A stretch of DNA of 64,000 nt from Thermomonas sp. S9 (GTDB lineage Bacteria > Pseudomonadota > Gammaproteobacteria > Xanthomonadales > Xanthomonadaceae). The stretch covers positions 2,275,001 to 2,339,000 of the forward strand of contig NZ_JAJDFY010000001.1 in NCBI RefSeq assembly GCF_024704365.1, in the 5' to 3' direction. Under the pieces are notes generated by a model. The model was not told where the DNA came from. It searched no databases and worked only from the letters and a program-made list of their open reading frames with translations. Both the position numbers and the translations under genes were made by a program. Position 1 is the stretch's first letter. Every line of letters begins with the position of its first letter. Shown piece after piece: positions 18,937-28,016 of the stretch.

Positions 18937-19452
18937 GTGAAGTGTTGGGTCTGCAAACGACAGGCGCGCGGCTACGGCCACTCGGACCTTCGGCATCCGG
19001 TGGGCGATGCCCGGCGCTATCCGATCGACTGGGTGTTCTGCTCGCGGCGTTGCCAGGAGGCGTTTCACGCGCTCTACGGCCACTGGCTGCGCGTGCAGGA
19101 AGGACGCTCGCCCAAGACGGAGGTGGCCATGATCGACCCGTCTGACGTCGAACTGGCCGCGATGAAGAAGTGCCTCAAGGCCTTCGGCGAGGTCGCGGGC
19201 GAGATCGGCTTTGCCAAGCCGCTGGGCGAGTATTCCGAGGCTGAGGCGATGCAGGTGATCGACGCCATCGTCACCTGCTACACGGAGGCGATGGTCGAGC
19301 ACCACGAGGCGACCAAGTATCCGCCGGTGCGGGGCTTGAAAGACCCGGTGTCCGACCCCTTCGCCGACCTCGAGGACGATCTGCCGTGGGAGGAGCCGAA
19401 GGCTCAAGCGCAGACGGCACGCACGGCAGCACCCAAGGAGGCGCGGCGATGA
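18937..19452 (+). CDS. DUF6511-type zinc-ribbon phage protein
   Basis: 171 residues from a GTG start behind GAGGAGGGTCA. The N-terminus has a four-Cys ribbon: CWVCKRQARGYGH and FCSRRCQEAFH. The middle is helical (MKKCLKAFGEVAGEIGFAKP) and the C-terminus acidic. Such genes follow DUF669 in related phages (recollection). Function unknown, probably nucleic-acid related. Confidence 0.7.
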   Translation: MKCWVCKRQARGYGHSDLRHPVGDARRYPIDWVFCSRRCQEAFHALYGHWLRVQEGRSPKTEVAMIDPSDVELAAMKKCLKAFGEVAGEIGFAKPLGEYSEAEAMQVIDAIVTCYTEAMVEHHEATKYPPVRGLKDPVSDPFADLEDDLPWEEPKAQAQTARTAAPKEARR

Positions 19453-20195
19453 TGGACTTCAACGCCTCCAAGAGCCTGTCGGGTCAGCTCACGGCGCTGA
19501 TCGATGCCGGGCTGCAGCAGTCTCGCGCGGCGCAGCCTCGCCGCACCTACCTCGGCGCCTCGCGCCTCGGGGTCGCCTGCGAGCGCGCGCTGCAGTACGA
19601 GGTCGCCGACGCCCCGGTCGATCCGGGTCGCGAGACCGACGGCCGCCTGCTGCGCGTCTTCGAGCGCGGGCGCGTCTCTGAGGACTGCATGGTCGGATGG
19701 CTGCGCGCGGCGGGCTTCGATCTGCGCACGCGTAACGACGCGGGGGAGCAATTCGGCTTCTCGGCGCTGGACGGGCGCCTGCAGGGCCACGTCGATGGCG
19801 TGCTCGTCGCCGGGCCCGACCTGGGGTTCGGTTGCGGCTACCCGGCGCTGTGGGAGAACAAGTGCCTGGGCGCCAAATCGTGGCGCGAGTTGGAGAGACA
19901 TCGCCTCGCGGTCGCCAAGCCCGTCTACGCCGCCCAGGTCGCGCTCTACCAAGCCTATCTCGAACTGCACGCGCACCCGGCCCTGTTCACGGCGGTGAAC
20001 GCCGACACCATGGAGATCCACGCCGAGCTGGTGCCGTTCGATGCGGCGTTGGCGCAGCGCATGTCCGACCGGGCCGTGAAGGTCATCACGGCCACCGAGG
20101 CGGGCGAACTGCTGCCGCGCTCGTTCTCCGATCCCACCCATGTCGAGTGCCGGATGTGTCCGTGGCAGGACCGGTGCTGGAGGGCCGCGGCATGA
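19449..20195 (+). CDS. Cas4/RecB-like PD-(D/E)XK nuclease
   Basis: 248 residues. The nuclease core shows YLGASRLGVACERALQYE, GHVDGVLV (the acidic motif II), ALWENKCLGAKSW (E-x-K) and a C-terminal ECRMCPWQDRCW whose cysteines, with C in LGVACERAL, suit a Cas4/AddB-type Fe-S cluster. Probably a 5'-3' exonuclease feeding the Sak4/DUF669 annealing module. Overlaps the previous gene; ATG ATG start, first codon chosen. Confidence 0.85.
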   Translation: MMDFNASKSLSGQLTALIDAGLQQSRAAQPRRTYLGASRLGVACERALQYEVADAPVDPGRETDGRLLRVFERGRVSEDCMVGWLRAAGFDLRTRNDAGEQFGFSALDGRLQGHVDGVLVAGPDLGFGCGYPALWENKCLGAKSWRELERHRLAVAKPVYAAQVALYQAYLELHAHPALFTAVNADTMEIHAELVPFDAALAQRMSDRAVKVITATEAGELLPRSFSDPTHVECRMCPWQDRCWRAAA

Positions 20196-20446
20196 ACGAG
20201 ACACCGCTGCACCCGGTGCTCGGGGAGCGCCTGATCGACGCACGCGAGGCGGCACTGGCGCTCAATCTGCCGCACTACTGGCTCACGCACGCGAAGGAGC
20301 GCCGACGTCTCGGCCTGCCGCACTACCGGGTGGGCAAGCTGCTGCGTTTCAAGCTCTCCGAACTGATGGCGTGGATGGAGGAACGTCAAGCCCTGCTCAC
20401 GGCCGACGCAGGGCACGAGGAGGAGTCGGATGCTGGACTTCAATGA
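20192..20446 (+). CDS. small phage HTH protein
   Basis: 84 residues resembling MerR/excisionase-type winged helices: LIDAREAALALNLPHYWLTH and HYRVGKLLRFKLSELMAWME. It overlaps the nuclease by ATGA and extends 17 bases into the primase gene. Likely DNA-binding; the target is unknown. Confidence 0.7.
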   Translation: MNETPLHPVLGERLIDAREAALALNLPHYWLTHAKERRRLGLPHYRVGKLLRFKLSELMAWMEERQALLTADAGHEEESDAGLQ

Positions 20447-22713
20447 CACCGCACCCGCGCCCGAGATCCCGGCGTCCGAACGCCGCGAGGCCGTGCGCGC
20501 CGCGCTGCTCGCGAGGCTGGAGTCGGTGCTGTTCACCCTGTTCCCCGCTGGAAAGAAGCGACGCGGCAAGTTCGTCATCGGCGACGTGCTCGGCAGCCCG
20601 GGGGACAGCCTGGAAGTCGTGCTCGACGGCGACAAGGCGGGACTGTGGACCGACCGGGCCACCGGTGAGGGCGGTGACGTCTTCGACCTCATCGCCGCTC
20701 ACCATGGCCTCGATACGCACACCGAGTTCCATCGGGTGCTCGAAGCCGCCGCGGACCTGACGGGGCGCGCTCGACCGGTCGCGCCGCGCGGACGGAAGAA
20801 GGACGCTGCGGTCGACGACCTGGGTCCCGCCACCGCCAAGTGGGACTACCTCGACGCGCAGGGGCGGCTCATCGCCGTCGTCTACCGCTACGACCCGCCC
20901 GGGCGCAAGAAGGAGTTCCGGCCCTGGGACGCCAAACGGCGCAAGATGGCCCCCGCCCGAGCCGCGGCCGCTGTACAACCAGCCGGGGATCCAGGACGCC
21001 GCCCAGGTCGTGCTGGTCGAGGGCGAGAAATGCGCCCAGGCCTTGATCGACGCCGGCGTGTGCGCCACCACCGCGATGCACGGGGCGAATGCGCCCGTGG
21101 ACAAGACCGATTGGTCGCCGCTGGCGGGCAAGGCCGTCTTGGTCTGGCCTGACCGCGACAAGCCGGGCTGGGAGTACGCCGTGCAGGCGGCCCAGGCGAT
21201 TCTGTCGGCGGGCGCGAAGACCTGCCACATCCTGTACCCGCCCGAGGAAGCGGCGGACGGCTGGGACGCGGCGGACGCCGTGATGGAGGGCTTCGATGTC
21301 GCGGCCTTCCTCGCCCACGGTCCGCGTGTGCAGGTGCATGACATTGCGGACCCCGGCGAGCCGGTGATCGGCGCGGATGAATCGGTGTGGGGCACCGAAG
21401 ATGCCCTGGCGCTGGCCTTCACCCGGCGCTACCACCGCGACTGGCGCTACGTGGCGGCCTGGGGCCGCTGGTTGGTGTGGGACGGTCGGCGCTGGCGCAA
21501 CGAGGAGACGCTGGCGGCCACCGACTTGATCCGCGGTGTCTGCCGACACGCGGCCCTCCAGGCCGACAACCCCAAGCTGGCGGCCAAGCTGGCCACCTCC
21601 GGCACCGTCGGCGGCGTCGAACGCCTGGCTCGCGCAGACCGACGTCATGCCGCGACCACCGCCGAGTGGGACGCCGATCCCTGGCTGCTCAACACCCCAG
21701 GCGGCGTGGTCGACCTCAGGACGGGGCGCATGCGCGCACACGACCGCGCCGACCGCATGACCAAGATCACCACCGCCACGCCCGGCGGCGACTGCCCGAC
21801 CTGGCGGCGCTTCCTTGCCGAAGTCACCGGCGGCGACGCGGACCTGCAAGCCTATTTGCAGCGCGTCAGCGGCTACTGCCTGACCGGCTCGACCCAGGAG
21901 CATGCGCTGTTCTTCCTCTATGGCACCGGCGCCAACGGCAAGTCGGTGTTCGTGAACACCCTGGCCACGATCCTCGGCGACTACGCCGCCAGCGCGCCGA
22001 TGGACACCTTCATGGAGACGCGCAGCGACCGGCATCCAACCGACATGGCGGGCCTGCGCGGGGCGCGCTTCGTCTCCTCCATCGAGACCGAGCAAGGGCG
22101 GCGCTGGGCCGAATCCAAGGTCAAGAGCCTCACGGGCGGCGACAAGATCTCCGCGCGCTTCATGCGGCAGGACTTCTTCGAGTTCTGGCCGCAGTTCAAG
22201 CTTTTCGTCGCCGGCAACCACAAGCCCGCCATCCGCAACATCGACGAGGCGATGAAGCGGCGGCTGCACCTGATCCCCTTCACGATCACCGTGCCGCCCG
22301 AGCGGCGCGACAAACACCTGCAGCAGAAGTTGCTGGCCGAGCGGGACGGCATCCTGGCCTGGGCGCTGGAAGGGTGCCTGGCCTGGCAGCGCCTGGGCCG
22401 GCTCGATCCGCCGCCGCAGGTCGTGGCCGCCACCGAGGAGTACTTCGAAGCCGAGGACGCGCTGGGCCGCTGGCTGGAGGAGCGCTGCGTGCGCGAGGCC
22501 AATGCCAAGTCACTGACCGCCGAACTGTTCACCGACTGGAAGCAGTGGGCGGAGGCCGCCGGCGAGTTCGTCGGCTCACAGCGCCGCTTCTCCGACCTCT
22601 TGATCACCCGCGGCGTCGAGAAATGGCGCAACGCCGCCGGCATCCGGGGCTTCCGTGGCGTGGGTCTCAAGCACCCGATGCAGCCCGCCTACACCCCCTA
22701 TGCCGACGACTGA
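20430..22713 (+). CDS. phage primase-helicase (TOPRIM plus D5/SF3), one-base frameshift
   Basis: About 760 residues after removing one C near 20950-20958. N-terminal TOPRIM-like part: VVLVEGEKCAQAL, VLVWPDRDKPGWEYA. A D5_N region follows (WLLNTPGGVVDLRTG) and then the SF3 helicase with Walker A LYGTGANGKSVFVN, Walker B-like ARFVSSIETEQGRRW and motif C LFVAGNHKPAI. Replicates the phage genome. The join KMAPPEPRPLYNQPG is expected in the repaired frame. The gene is followed by the candidate origin at 22733-22833. Confidence 0.9.
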
Positions 22714-22732
22714 ACACCCGTGACCACCGACA

Positions 22733-22833
22733 GGACTGACGCATCTGACGCTGTCCATCGTAAGTCTCTACGCGCGCGCGCGTGCGCGCGCCTCACGGGA
22801 ACTATCGATATCGTGCGTCGGATGCGTCAGTCC
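22733..22833. promoter_or_regulatory. candidate replication origin or control region
   Basis: Between the helicase and the resolvase. GGACTGACGCATC (22733-22745) is matched by an exact inverted copy at 22821-22833, with a partial third copy GGACTGAC near 22847. Between the arms lies a 23-base strictly alternating pyrimidine-purine tract (22769-22791, mainly CG) with Z-DNA potential, and an ATCGATATCG stretch. This is the only sizeable non-coding gap in the early operon. Confidence 0.45.
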
Positions 22834-22855
22834 CCACCGAACGAGGACTGACACC

Positions 22856-23332
22856 ATGCACACCACGATCCTGGCCCTCGACCTGGGCACCACCACCGGC
22901 TGGGCGCTGCGCGACCGCACCGGCCGCATCACCAGCGGCAGCCAATCCTTCAAGCCGCAGCGCTTCGAAGGCGGCGGCATGCGTTTCCTGCGCTTCAAGA
23001 CGTGGCTTGCCGAACTGAAGATGCATGCCGACGGGATCGACGCGCTGGTCTTCGAGGAAGTGCGCCGCCACGCCTCCACCGATGCCGCGCACGCCTACGG
23101 CGGGTTCCTGGCCACGCTCACGGCCTGGTGCGAGCACCACGGCATCCCCTACCAGGGCGTGCCGGTGGGCACGATCAAGAAGCACGCCACCGGCAAAGGC
23201 AACGCCCGCAAGGACGCGGTGATGGCGGCCGTGCGTGCGCGCGGCTACCTGCCCACCGACGACAACGAAGCCGACGCCCTGGCGCTGTTGCACTGGGCCA
23301 TCCAGCAGCACGACGCGGCGCAGGAGGACTGA
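22856..23332 (+). CDS. RuvC-like Holliday junction resolvase
   Basis: 158 residues with the RNase H fold of RuvC. ILALDLGTTTGWAL holds the first Asp; ALVFEEVRRHAST holds the Glu; VPVGTIKKHATGKGNARKDA is the typical basic loop; DNEADALALLHWA carries the terminal acidic pair. Resolves branched phage DNA before packaging. ATG behind GAGGACTGACACC. Confidence 0.9.
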   Translation: MHTTILALDLGTTTGWALRDRTGRITSGSQSFKPQRFEGGGMRFLRFKTWLAELKMHADGIDALVFEEVRRHASTDAAHAYGGFLATLTAWCEHHGIPYQGVPVGTIKKHATGKGNARKDAVMAAVRARGYLPTDDNEADALALLHWAIQQHDAAQED

Positions 23333-23333
23333 G

Positions 23334-23543
23334 ATGATTGTTCCGACCCCTCGCTACCGCTGCCCGCTGGGGCGCCTGCAGCCCGAGCCGATGGACGTGG
23401 AGGCCGTCAAGCGCCGCGGCTGGCGCGAGCAACGCCTGCTCGTCGTCTCCCTCGAGGACGACCGGCTCGACTGGATGGAACGCGAGCTGATCCGCCGAAT
23501 CGGCGAGCGGCTCTACGGTGCACGGGAGGCGCGCCATGGCTGA
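23334..23543 (+). CDS. small phage protein
   Basis: 69 residues, start two bases after the resolvase stop. Basic and helical (DVEAVKRRGWREQRLLVVSL, LDWMERELIRRIGERLYG). Small proteins of this size between RuvC and the DUF6362 gene recur in related prophages (recollection). No function seen. Confidence 0.65.
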   Translation: MIVPTPRYRCPLGRLQPEPMDVEAVKRRGWREQRLLVVSLEDDRLDWMERELIRRIGERLYGAREARHG

Positions 23544-23979
23544 GTGGACCGTCGAGCGTGTGGCCGAGCGCTTCCGGGAGGCGGCCATCACCGCCCACCG
23601 CCTGCCGCCCGTGCGCGTGCAGGGCTACTTCAACACCTGGCCCGCGATCCGGCGCATGCCCTGGGAGACGCTGGGGGCTGAGCCGACGATCCGGCGCTTC
23701 CCGCCCAGCCCCGAGGCCATCGAGCGCATGCTCGAGACCATGCGCTGGGTCTTGTGGCTGGAGGAAGAGGAACGGCATCTCGTGTGGATGCGTGCCGAGC
23801 GCCACCGCTGGCGCGACATCTGCGCCCGCTTCGGCTGCGATCGGAGCACGGCGTGGCGGCGGTGGCAGCGGGCGCTCTCGATCGTGGCGGACGCGCTCAA
23901 CGGCAACCGAGAAGCGGACCGCCTGCCCAGCCGTTCGCTTGACAAGACGGGGTTGCAGGAATCCAATAACAGTTATTAA
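23536..23979 (+). CDS. DUF6362-type HTH phage protein
   Basis: 147 residues: WTVERVAERFREAAITAHRL, then a sigma-like helix-turn-helix (RHRWRDICARFGCDRSTAWR, RWQRALSIVADALNG). Probably a late-gene regulator, given its place at the end of the early operon. Starts inside the previous gene. Its stop codon lies inside the ParD operator palindrome. Confidence 0.75.
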   Translation: MAEWTVERVAERFREAAITAHRLPPVRVQGYFNTWPAIRRMPWETLGAEPTIRRFPPSPEAIERMLETMRWVLWLEEEERHLVWMRAERHRWRDICARFGCDRSTAWRRWQRALSIVADALNGNREADRLPSRSLDKTGLQESNNSY

Positions 23980-23985
23980 CTGTTA
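23967..23985. promoter_or_regulatory. ParDE operator palindrome
   Basis: Perfect 8-3-8 palindrome TAACAGTT-ATT-AACTGTTA directly before the parD start. This is the usual layout for ParD autorepression. It is strikingly AT-rich against the surrounding 70 percent GC DNA, suggesting the TA pair came with its own control site. Confidence 0.7.
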
Positions 23986-23997
23986 GGATGCAAGCCC

Positions 23998-24264
23998 ATG
24001 CCGACGAGTGTCGCCCTCAGCCCCCATTTCGAGGCGTTCATCAAGGAGCAAGTCGCCTCCGGTCGCTACAACAACGCCAGCGAGGTCGTTCGCGCAGGCC
24101 TGCGTTTGCTGGAAGAGCAAGCCCAGCGTCACGCCCTGCAGCTGGAAGAGCTGCGCGCGGCCATCACGGCCGGTCGATCCAGTGGTCCGGGGCAGCCGGC
24201 CGAAGAGGTCTTTGATCGTCTGGAGGCGAAGTATCGGGGTCAGGCGAAGCGCCGGACGACATGA
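23998..24264 (+). CDS. ParD-family antitoxin
   Basis: 88 residues: ribbon-helix-helix N-terminus (MPTSVALSPHFEAFIKEQVA, YNNASEVVRAGLRLLEEQ) and a disordered C-terminus that would wrap the toxin. Overlaps the toxin start by ATGA. Confidence 0.92.
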   Translation: MPTSVALSPHFEAFIKEQVASGRYNNASEVVRAGLRLLEEQAQRHALQLEELRAAITAGRSSGPGQPAEEVFDRLEAKYRGQAKRRTT

Positions 24265-24554
24265 ACCGGCTCGTCATCACCCCGCTGGCCGCAAGCGACA
24301 TCGAGGAAATCGGCGACTACATCGCCCAGGACAATCCGAGCCGGGCCGTCAGCTTCATGGCAGAACTTCGCGTGCAATGCAGGAAGATCGCCGCGGCACC
24401 CCAGGCGTACCGGCTTCGCCCCGAGCTCGGCGAAGGCATTCGATCCTGCGCCCACGGCAACTACGTGATCTTCTTCTGCGCGTACGACGATGAAGTGAGC
24501 ATCGTGCGCGTCTTGCACGGCGCGCGCGATATCGGCGCCCAGTTCGGTGGCTAG
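24261..24554 (+). CDS. ParE/RelE-family toxin
   Basis: 97 residues with the ParE fold pattern: LVITPLAASDIEEIGDYIAQ, MAELRVQCRKIAAAPQAYRL, YVIFFCAYDDEVSIVRVLHG and a terminal ARDIGAQF. ParE toxins usually poison DNA gyrase. No damaging change seen. The pair probably stabilises the prophage. Confidence 0.92.
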   Translation: MNRLVITPLAASDIEEIGDYIAQDNPSRAVSFMAELRVQCRKIAAAPQAYRLRPELGEGIRSCAHGNYVIFFCAYDDEVSIVRVLHGARDIGAQFGG

Positions 24555-24577
24555 CACCGGTCAAGTGGGCGTCTTGG

Positions 24578-24898
24578 ATGGCCATGAAGAATCGCCCCGA
24601 CCGGATCCTCGAGGCCGTCCACGAGACGGCGCGCGACCTGCATCGCCTAGGCTTCATCGACAAGCGCAAGATGCGCAAGTACGACGCGCTGTGCCTGGAG
24701 CCGGTGCATGAATACGACGCTGAGAAAGTGCGCGCCCTGCGCGAACGCCTGCACTTGAGTCAGGCCGTGCTGGCCTCGGTCCTCAACACCAGCGTCTCGA
24801 CCGTGCGCAAGTGGGAAGTGGGCGACAAGAAGCCCAGCGGTCCCTCGCAGAAGCTGCTCGACCTCATCGAACGCAAGGGGCTGGAGGCCGTGCTCTGA
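24578..24898 (+). CDS. HigA/NadS-like HTH regulator
   Basis: 106 residues: a helical N-terminus, then an XRE-type HTH (RALRERLHLSQAVLASVLNT, SVSTVRKWEVGDKKPSG) and a short C-terminal helix. This is the layout of HigA/NadS antitoxins that follow a HigB toxin. Here no HigB precedes it; the immediate neighbour is ParE. It may be a third regulator of the parDE unit or an orphan antitoxin protecting against another toxin. Confidence 0.8.
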   Translation: MAMKNRPDRILEAVHETARDLHRLGFIDKRKMRKYDALCLEPVHEYDAEKVRALRERLHLSQAVLASVLNTSVSTVRKWEVGDKKPSGPSQKLLDLIERKGLEAVL

Positions 24899-25275
24899 AG
24901 TCGCGGGGCACGAGCGCATGCCACCACGCCTGCGTGTTTTGGCGTGATTTGGCGGGTGGGGTCGTGCATCCGGATGCGTCTGCGGCGAAATGCGACGTTG
25001 GCCACTGCAACAGATCCGCCGGTCCGGGGGTAGCATTTCGGCTAACTTCTGGACAGCGGCGTCGGTCGAGGAAGCCGCCCAGCCATCCACGGGTCCTTCC
25101 TGGGCACCGAGCCATGCGGGGGGCGCGAGCGCGGCGCTTCGCCACCGTCAGGATGCAAACCGAGGTTTGCAGGGTTTGCGGTTTGCAGCCCTCCAGCCCG
25201 AGACCTTCTCCCCGACACCCCCAGCCCGCCCACGGTCCGCCGTCGGCGGGCTTCTTCGTTTCCGAGGCACCGATT
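24899..25275. other. 377-base gene-poor gap
   Basis: No convincing gene. It contains the clustered GGTTTGCA repeats (25154-25187) and a terminator-like hairpin AGCCCGCC/GGCGGGCT (25223-25252) followed by a T-rich stretch. It separates the TA module from the methyltransferase genes, so it probably contains a terminator and their promoter. Confidence 0.6.
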
Positions 25276-26698
25276 CTGGACACGCTCGCCGTCACGTACC
25301 GCAAGGTCGAGACGCTGATCCCCCTACGCCCGCAACAGCCGCACGCATTCCGAGGCGCAGATCGCCAAGATCGCCGCATCCATCGTCGAGTTCGGCTGGA
25401 CCAATCCGATCCTGGTGGATGGCGAGAACGGCATCATCGCCGGCCACGGGCGTCTGGCGGCGGCGCGCAAGCTCGGGCTCGAGAAGGTGCCGGTCATCGA
25501 ACTGGCGCACCTGACCCCGGCGCAGAAGCGTGCGCTGGTGCTGGCCGACAACCGGCTGGCGCTGGAGGCCGGCTGGGACGATGCGATGTTGGCGCTGGAG
25601 TTCGCCGAACTGGCCGACGCCGGCTTCGATCTGGACCTGACCGGCTTCTCGGCCTCCGAGATCGAAGGCCTGCTCGACGCCATCGAGGAGACGGAACCGT
25701 CCGCCGATGAGGACGAGCGTGCGCCGGAAGGCGACGCGGACGAGGACGACGTCACGCCGCCCACGGTTGCGGTCACGCGGCCCGGCGACTTGTGGCTGCT
25801 GGGCGAACACCGGCTGCTCTGCGCCGACAGCAGCGACGCGGCCGCCGTCGCGCGCCTCCTCGAGGGCGAGCGGGCGCACCTGCTCTTCACCAGCCCACCG
25901 TATGCCAACCAGCGCGACTACACCACCGGCGGCATCGCGGACTGGGACGCGTTGATGCAGGGCGTGTTCGGCGCTGCCCGCGCGGCACTGCGCGAGGACG
26001 CGCAACTCCTGGTCAACCTCGGGCTCGTGCATCGCGACAACGAGTGGCAGCCGTACTGGGACGGCTGGATCGCATGGATGCGCACGCAGGGCTTTCGGCG
26101 CTTTGGCTGGTACGTCTGGGACCAGTCGGTGACCGTGCCCGGCGACTGGGCCGGGCGGCTGGCGCCCCGGCACGAGTTCGTCTTCCACTTCAACCGACGC
26201 TCGCGCAAGCCGAACAAGATCGTGCCCTGCAAGTGGGCCGGGCACGAGACGCACCTGCGCACCGACGGATCGTCCACCGCGATGCGCGGCAAGGACGGCA
26301 AGGTCGGCGCCTGGAACCATGCCGGACAGCCCACGCAGGCGTTCCGCATCCCAGACTCGGTCGTCGAGGTGACGCGCCAGCGCGGCCGCATCGGTGAAGG
26401 CATCGATCATCCGGCGGTGTTCCCGCTGGGCCTGCCGAAGTTCTTCATCGAGGCCTACACCGACGCGGGCGAGATCGTCTTCGAGCCGTTCGCGGGCTCC
26501 GGCACCACGCTGCTGGCCGGCCAACTCACCGGCCGCCCGGTACGCGCCATCGAACTCGCTCCAGAGTACGTGGACGTCGCGCTGCGCCGCTGGCTGCAGC
26601 ACCACCCGGGCACGGTGCCTGTGCTGGAGGGCAGCGGCCGGACCTTCGCCGAGGTCTCGGCCGAGCGCTTGGGCGAGACGGCGGAGGTCACTGCATGA
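25276..26698 (+). CDS. ParB-like/DNA methyltransferase fusion 1, one-base frameshift
   Basis: About 473 residues. N-terminal ParB/sulfiredoxin-like domain (VETLIPYARN after repair, THSEAQIAKIAASIVEFGWT, IIAGHGRLAAARKLG). The C-terminal methyltransferase has motif IV LLFTSPPYANQRDY (SPPY, cytosine-N4 or adenine-N6) and motif I FEPFAGSGTTLLAGQL. One C too many in the run 25320-25324 breaks the frame. The start is uncertain: CTG 25276 or ATT 25273 behind GAGG; no ATG is available upstream. Overlaps the next gene by ATGA. Probably modifies phage DNA against host restriction. Confidence 0.8.
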
Positions 26699-27960
26699 GC
26701 TGGCTGGCCGATCGCATCGAGCACTGGCCGATCGACAAGCTGCTGCCCTACGTGCGCAATGCCCGCCAGCACTCGGACGAGCAGATCGCCCAGATCGCGG
26801 CCTCCATCGCGGAGTTCGGCTTCGTCAATCCCATTCTCACCGGCGCCGACGGTGTGCTGGTCGCGGGCCATGGGCGGCTTGCCGCGGCGCGTAAGCTGGG
26901 TCTGGCCACCGTGCCGGTGGTGGTGCTCGATCACCTCACGCCGACCCAGCGCCGCGCCCTGGTGCTCGCGGACAACCGGCTCGCGGAACTCGCGACCTGG
27001 GACGATGCCCTGCTGCGCATCGAACTGGAGGCGCTGCAGGACGATGGCTTCGATCTCGATCTCACCGGATTCGACGCCGATGCACTGGCAGAACTGCTGG
27101 CCGATGAGGAACCACAGATCGAGGGCCGGACGGAGGACGATGCCATCCCGGAGATGCCGGAAGAGCCGGTGTCTCGGCCGGGCGACGTCTGGCGGCTCGG
27201 GCCGCACCGCCTGGTCTGCGGGGACGCGACCACCGCCGAGTCCTATGCGCGCCTGTTTCCGGACGGCGAGCGGGCGGATATGGTCTTCACCGATCCGCCC
27301 TACAACGTGAACTACGCCAACAGCGCGAAGGACAAGCTGCGCGGCAAACACCGCCCCATCCTCAACGATGCGCTGGGCGAAGGCTTCTACGATTTCCTCT
27401 TTGATGCGCTGGCGCTGATCATGGCGCACACCCGAGGCGCGATCTACGTGGCGATGTCGTCGAGTGAGCTCGACACCCTGCAGGCGGCCTTCCGCGCCGC
27501 CGGCGGGCACTGGTCGACCTTCATCATCTGGGCCAAGAACACCTTCACGCTGGGCCGCTCGGACTACCAGCGCCAGTACGAGCCGATCCTCTACGGCTGG
27601 CCCGAAGGCGCGACGCGCCACTGGTGCGGCGACCGCGACCAGGGCGACGTCTGGCAGATCAAGAAGCCAGCGAAGAACGATCTGCACCCGACCATGAAGC
27701 CGGTGGATCTGGTCGAGCGGGCCATCCGCAACTCCAGCCGCCCCGGCGACGTGGTGCTCGACCCCTTCGGCGGCTCGGGCACGACCTTGATCGCCGCCGA
27801 GAAGGCCGGGCGCGTGGCGCGGCTGATCGAGCTCGACCCGAAGTATGCGGACGTGATCGTGCGGCGCTGGCAGGACTGGACGGGCCAGCAAGCCACCCGC
27901 GAGGCGGATGGCCTGGCCTTCGATCAGGCGGCGAGCGACTCGTCGGCGATCGCGCAGTGA
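26695..27960 (+). CDS. ParB-like/DNA methyltransferase fusion 2
   Basis: 421 residues with the same architecture as its upstream neighbour: IDKLLPYVRNARQHSDEQIA, VLVAGHGRLAAARKLGL, a linker, then VFTDPPYNVNYAN (DPPY, adenine-N6 or cytosine-N4, beta order), TMKPVDLVERAI and LDPFGGSGTTLIAAEKAG. All catalytic motifs intact. The two proteins share the ParB domain closely but differ in the methylase half, suggesting duplication followed by new sequence specificity. Confidence 0.93.
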   Translation: MSWLADRIEHWPIDKLLPYVRNARQHSDEQIAQIAASIAEFGFVNPILTGADGVLVAGHGRLAAARKLGLATVPVVVLDHLTPTQRRALVLADNRLAELATWDDALLRIELEALQDDGFDLDLTGFDADALAELLADEEPQIEGRTEDDAIPEMPEEPVSRPGDVWRLGPHRLVCGDATTAESYARLFPDGERADMVFTDPPYNVNYANSAKDKLRGKHRPILNDALGEGFYDFLFDALALIMAHTRGAIYVAMSSSELDTLQAAFRAAGGHWSTFIIWAKNTFTLGRSDYQRQYEPILYGWPEGATRHWCGDRDQGDVWQIKKPAKNDLHPTMKPVDLVERAIRNSSRPGDVVLDPFGGSGTTLIAAEKAGRVARLIELDPKYADVIVRRWQDWTGQQATREADGLAFDQAASDSSAIAQ

Positions 27961-28016
27961 ATCACGAACCCGGTCAGATTGGGCAGCCCGCGCGGGATGT
28001 GCTGCCCCATCGCGAC

